A stretch of DNA of 17,405 bases from JBLFWJ01 sp047611425 (GTDB lineage: Bacteria; Bacteroidota; Bacteroidia; UBA10329): NCBI GenBank assembly GCA_047611425.1, contig JBLFWJ010000059.1:1-17405 (forward strand), written 5' to 3'. Numbering within the stretch: the first letter of the stretch is position 1; each line of letters begins with the position of its first letter. Both the position numbers and the translations under genes were made by a program. Below are positions 14,042 through 17,405 of the stretch, piece after piece. The notes beneath the pieces were generated by a model, which did no database searches, was not told the DNA's origin, and worked only from the letters and a program-made list of their open reading frames with translations.

Positions 14042-15013
14042 TCAATCGAATGATTGATTAGATCTAGACGACAATTCTACCACACGTTCGTACTCCTCTG
14101 GGCTAAGATCATTAAAGAAGAAATTAACAGGGTTAATCTTCTCCCCATGCTTAATTACTTCATAATGAAGGTGAGGAGCTGTACTAGTTCCAGTGGTACC
14201 AACATACCCAATAACCTCACCCCTTTTCACTTTCTGACCCTTTCGTACATTGAATTTGCTCATGTGAGCATACAGCGTTACGTAGCCATAACCATGGTCA
14301 ATCTTAATGTTCTTCCCGTAACCGTTTCTTTTAATCTCGACCTGCTTTACAACCCCATCACCAGTGGCGTAAATTTCTGTACCACGATTAGCCGTAAAAT
14401 CAATTCCAGTGTGGAAATGACGAATTTTATAAATAGGATGTATCCTCCAATTGAACCCAGAAGCAACCCGTTTCAACTTTTCGTTGGCCACTGGCTGAAT
14501 AGCAGGAATGGCGGAAAGCATTTCTTCTTTGCTCTTCGCCAATGAAATCACTTCATCAAAGGAACGTGACTGTACAACCAATTGCCTGGTCAACATGTCC
14601 AGTTTTTCACTAGTCTCTTTAATCACATCAGAATTAACGTAACCTTCAAGATTCTGGTAGCGATTTACGCCACCATATCCAGCCTTTCGGACTGTTGACG
14701 GAATTGGTTCTGCCTCAAAAATCACACGGTAGATGTCATCATCCTTCTCTCGCAATTCAGCAAGCACGGTAGACGCATCAATCATCCGTCCATTAAGAAT
14801 CTTGTATTGCATCTCAAGATTAGCAATCTCACGTTGAAGTTGCTTCTCCTTCGGAGAATCGAAAAAGGTCGTAAACAGTAAAACCACAATAAACGAGAAT
14901 ACTGCAGCTGTAGCAACGTAGCCGCCAATACGCAAAGCGTATTGCTTAGCACCCATTTCAACCTTTTCATAGGTTAATGAATCCTTGTCATACCGGTATT
15001 TAACCTTGGTCAT
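14042..15013 (-). CDS. M23 (LytM-type) peptidoglycan endopeptidase, membrane-anchored
   Basis: This 323-residue protein has an N-terminal membrane anchor at about 31-50 (GYVATAAVFSFIVVLLFTTF), a coiled coil at about 55-92 (SPKEKQLQREIANLEMQYK) and a C-terminal LytM/M23 domain at about 185-297. The zinc site looks complete: His201 and Asp205 in HTGID, and His283 in HLHYE, with catalytic His at 250 (YAH) and 281. It should cleave peptide cross-links of peptidoglycan in the periplasm during growth or division. The intact motif separates it from degenerate EnvC/NlpD-type activators. It has a candidate promoter upstream and leads into merR one base after its stop. alaS is divergent. Confidence 0.92.
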   Translation of the reverse strand: MTKVKYRYDKDSLTYEKVEMGAKQYALRIGGYVATAAVFSFIVVLLFTTFFDSPKEKQLQREIANLEMQYKILNGRMIDASTVLAELREKDDDIYRVIFEAEPIPSTVRKAGYGGVNRYQNLEGYVNSDVIKETSEKLDMLTRQLVVQSRSFDEVISLAKSKEEMLSAIPAIQPVANEKLKRVASGFNWRIHPIYKIRHFHTGIDFTANRGTEIYATGDGVVKQVEIKRNGYGKNIKIDHGYGYVTLYAHMSKFNVRKGQKVKRGEVIGYVGTTGTSTAPHLHYEVIKHGEKINPVNFFFNDLSPEEYERVVELSSRSNQSFD

Positions 15014-15097
15014 GCAGTATGGTACTTTGGTTATTTTTGCCCGCCTGAATTAACCGTCTCCCCAGATCGGTATTTCCCACTCTTAACTCAGGACGTG

Positions 15098-15126
15098 CGA
15101 ATTTAGAAAAATACAACGAAGATCAA
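15098..15126 (-). promoter_or_regulatory. Candidate promoter of the M23-merR operon
   Basis: On the minus strand TTG at 15126-15124 is followed after 18 nt by TAAATTCG at 15105-15098, one mismatch from TAnnTTTG. It lies about 85 bp upstream of the M23 start, within the 170-bp gap shared with alaS. No equally good match was found on the plus strand for alaS. Confidence 0.35.
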
Positions 15127-15183
15127 CATGAAACGGACCTGTTAAATTGATCGAAAAAACTTTCAGTCAGCGCCATAAACCAC

Positions 15184-17405
15184 ATGAACGCCAATAATAT
15201 AAGAGAGAAGTTTCTAAAGTTCTTCGAGCAGAAAGGACATCGTATTGTATCGTCTTCGCCAATGGTGGTAAAAGATGATCCAACGTTGATGTTTAACAAT
15301 GCTGGGATGAACCAATTCAAGGATGTTTTTCTGGGAAATAGAAAAGCCGCAGCACCTCGAGTAACCGATACACAAAAGTGTCTTCGAGTTTCGGGTAAGC
15401 ACAACGATTTGGAAGAAGTAGGTGTAGACACCTACCACCATACCATGTTCGAAATGCTGGGCAACTGGAGTTTCGGAGATTACTTTAAAATCGATTCGAT
15501 TGACTGGGCTTGGGAATTCCTTACAGAGGAATTGAAGCTGGACAAAGATCGTTTGTATGCCACCGTTTTTGAAGGCGATAAAAGCGACAACTTGGGTCTA
15601 GACGAAGAAGCCAAAACACTTTGGTTGAAGTTCCTTCCAGCAGACCGCGTAATACCGGCTAGCAAGAAGGATAACTTCTGGGAAATGGGCGAAATGGGCC
15701 CATGTGGCCCATGTTCTGAGATTCACATCGATCTTAGAAACGATGAGGAACGAGCCAAAATTGACGGCCGTGAACTGGTGAATGAGGATCATCCACAGGT
15801 AATTGAGATCTGGAATTTGGTGTTCATGGAATTCAACCGAAAGGCGGATGGATCCTTGGAACCTTTGCCAGCTAAGCACGTGGACACAGGAATGGGATTT
15901 GAACGTCTTTGTATGGCTGTTCAAGGAAAACGTTCCAACTACGACACCGATTTATTTGCCCCTTTAATCAGCAAGGTTGAAAGCTTGTCTGGGAAGAAAT
16001 ATCAAAGCTCTGATAGTGAGACCGACATTGCCATTCGTGTAATTGTAGATCACATCCGAGCCATTGCATTTTCCATTGCAGATGGACAATTGCCAAGTAA
16101 CTCTGGAGCTGGATATGTAATCAAGCGAATCCTTCGAAGAGCAGTTCGATACGGGTACAGCTTTTTAGAGTTGAATAAGCCATTCTTGCATGAACTGGTT
16201 GAAGCATTGGCTACGGAAATGGGAGGAACATTTCCTGAATTACCCAAGCAGAAAGACCTGATAACAAAGGTGATTCATGAGGAAGAGCAAAGCTTTCTAA
16301 GAACACTTGGAAAAGGAATTGATCGATTCACCGATCATGCTAAGAAGAATTCTGGGGCAACCGTTTCGGGCGAATTTGCTTTTGAATTGTACGACACATT
16401 TGGCTTCCCCTTAGACTTAACTCAACTTCTTGCCAAAGAGCGAGATCTAGAAGTCGATTTGGAAGTCTTCAATGAGAAGCTAGAGGAACAACGAAACCGT
16501 TCTAGAGAGGCTACAATCACAGATTCTTCGGACTGGGTGGAATTGATCAAAGACGACAGAGAAGAATTTATCGGGTACAATCGAACCGAATCAGATGTAA
16601 AGATTACGCGTTACAGAAAGGTCTCAGCCAAAGGCAAAGAGTTTTACCATCTGGTATTCAACATTACCCCTTTCTATGCTGAGAGTGGTGGCCAAGTTGG
16701 AGATACTGGTACCATCTCAAATGAGAATGAGTCCATTATCATCTTCGATACCAAGAAGGAAAATCAGTTAACGGTTCACTTTTCGGAGGAGCTGCCTAAC
16801 GACCCAAGTGCTCCTTTCAAAGCACAAGTTGATGCTGAAAAACGATTGCTCACTACAAACAATCATTCGGCTACACATCTTCTTCATGCTGTATTGCGAG
16901 AAAAGCTTGGCAGTCATGTTGAGCAGAAAGGCTCATTGGTGAACCCAGAATATTTGCGATTCGACTTTTCCCATTTCTCCAAAGTGACAGATGAAGAAGT
17001 TGCAGAAATTGAAGCAGAAGTAAACAGTCGGATTCGTGAGAATATCGAACTGAATGAGCAACGCGACATTCCTATTGACGAGGCGAAAACCCTTGGAGCG
17101 ATGGCCCTTTTCGGTGAGAAGTACGGAGACTTAGTTCGTGTGATCACATTCAATTCTGAATTCTCGGTTGAATTATGTGGAGGAACTCACGTGAACGCAA
17201 CCGGTCAGATTGGACTATTCAAAATAATATCCGAAGGATCTGTTGCGGCAGGTATCAGAAGAATTGAAGCCATATCTGGACAGTCCGCTTTGGATCATGT
17301 CAATGCGGCCGAAGCTCAAGTCAAAACGTTGAAAGACTTGCTAAAAGCGAAAGACCCAGTAAAAGGGGTTGAGCAATTGATGGCTGCTGTCAAAGAATTG
17401 AAGCA
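15184..17405 (+). CDS. alaS: Alanyl-tRNA synthetase (C-terminus cut off by window end)
   Basis: The frame is open from the ATG at 15184 to the window edge, covering 740 residues of an enzyme that is about 870-880 in bacteria. It charges tRNA-Ala in the cytoplasm. The class II aminoacylation core is at the N-terminus (REKFLKFFEQKGHRIV, PTLMFNNAGMNQFKD, TKCLR-like TQKCLRVSGKHNDLEEVG, FWEMGEMGPCGPCSEIH). The tRNA-recognition region follows (SNSGAGYVIKRILRRAVRYG). The editing domain keeps both halves of its zinc site: His561 and His565 (HSATH), and Cys665 and His669 (CGGTH), almost the same numbering as E. coli AlaRS. The missing part is the C-terminal C-Ala/oligomerisation domain. It is divergent from the M23 gene across 170 bp. 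Confidence 0.96.
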   Translation, partial: MNANNIREKFLKFFEQKGHRIVSSSPMVVKDDPTLMFNNAGMNQFKDVFLGNRKAAAPRVTDTQKCLRVSGKHNDLEEVGVDTYHHTMFEMLGNWSFGDYFKIDSIDWAWEFLTEELKLDKDRLYATVFEGDKSDNLGLDEEAKTLWLKFLPADRVIPASKKDNFWEMGEMGPCGPCSEIHIDLRNDEERAKIDGRELVNEDHPQVIEIWNLVFMEFNRKADGSLEPLPAKHVDTGMGFERLCMAVQGKRSNYDTDLFAPLISKVESLSGKKYQSSDSETDIAIRVIVDHIRAIAFSIADGQLPSNSGAGYVIKRILRRAVRYGYSFLELNKPFLHELVEALATEMGGTFPELPKQKDLITKVIHEEEQSFLRTLGKGIDRFTDHAKKNSGATVSGEFAFELYDTFGFPLDLTQLLAKERDLEVDLEVFNEKLEEQRNRSREATITDSSDWVELIKDDREEFIGYNRTESDVKITRYRKVSAKGKEFYHLVFNITPFYAESGGQVGDTGTISNENESIIIFDTKKENQLTVHFSEELPNDPSAPFKAQVDAEKRLLTTNNHSATHLLHAVLREKLGSHVEQKGSLVNPEYLRFDFSHFSKVTDEEVAEIEAEVNSRIRENIELNEQRDIPIDEAKTLGAMALFGEKYGDLVRVITFNSEFSVELCGGTHVNATGQIGLFKIISEGSVAAGIRRIEAISGQSALDHVNAAEAQVKTLKDLLKAKDPVKGVEQLMAAVKELK

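Noticed and set aside
15123..17153. Minus-strand open frames opposite alaS (e.g. 15123-15431, 15598-15924, 16914-17153)
   Set aside because: They are antisense to highly conserved AlaRS motifs and show no protein-family features.

Overview
The window looks like chromosomal DNA from a member of the Bacteroidota, probably Flavobacteriales or a near relative. The evidence is a large TonB-dependent receptor with an N-terminal carboxypeptidase-regulatory-like domain, a protein with a type IX secretion (T9SS) C-terminal sorting domain, a Bacteroidota-type TPR-like protein, and upstream sequences close to the phylum's promoter consensus (TTG at -33, TAnnTTTG at -7). I see no IS element, phage gene, CRISPR array, tRNA or rRNA. 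The genus assignment is inference.

Layout. Positions 1-9683 are all minus strand. Reading from high to low coordinates, they hold a secreted zincin-like protein with a damaged HExxH motif (7494-9683), a very basic small exported protein (7164-7436) and a single-pass membrane protein (6712-7164); these three are tightly packed. After a ~100 bp regulatory gap come a 1251-residue TonB-dependent receptor (2854-6609) and, 34 bp later, a large secreted protein that runs off the left edge (1-2819). The receptor and its partner look like one operon with its own promoter, upstream direct repeats and an inverted repeat over the -7 box.

At ~9710 a nearly symmetric -7 element separates this block from a plus-strand pair: a Rieske-fold lipoprotein that has lost the usual cluster ligands, and hldD, the ADP-heptose epimerase of LPS core synthesis. 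Their stop and start codons share one base. A small T9SS-sorted protein (11214-11690, minus) converges on hldD. The 460 bp that follow hold no gene but contain two adjacent inverted repeats and a short direct repeat (CATTTCTAA) at 45-48 bp intervals.

The right end is housekeeping: a TPR-like protein (12151-13707), a convergent MerR-type regulator overlapping it by 6 bp, an M23 peptidase one base upstream of merR, and divergently alaS, which is cut by the window end at about residue 740.

The best candidates for something little described are the receptor/secreted-protein pair with its regulatory region, the zincin-like protein lacking a canonical first zinc ligand (with its two small partners), and the structured intergenic region at 11.7-12.15 kb. 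I found no clear novel defence, mobile or RNA-guided system.
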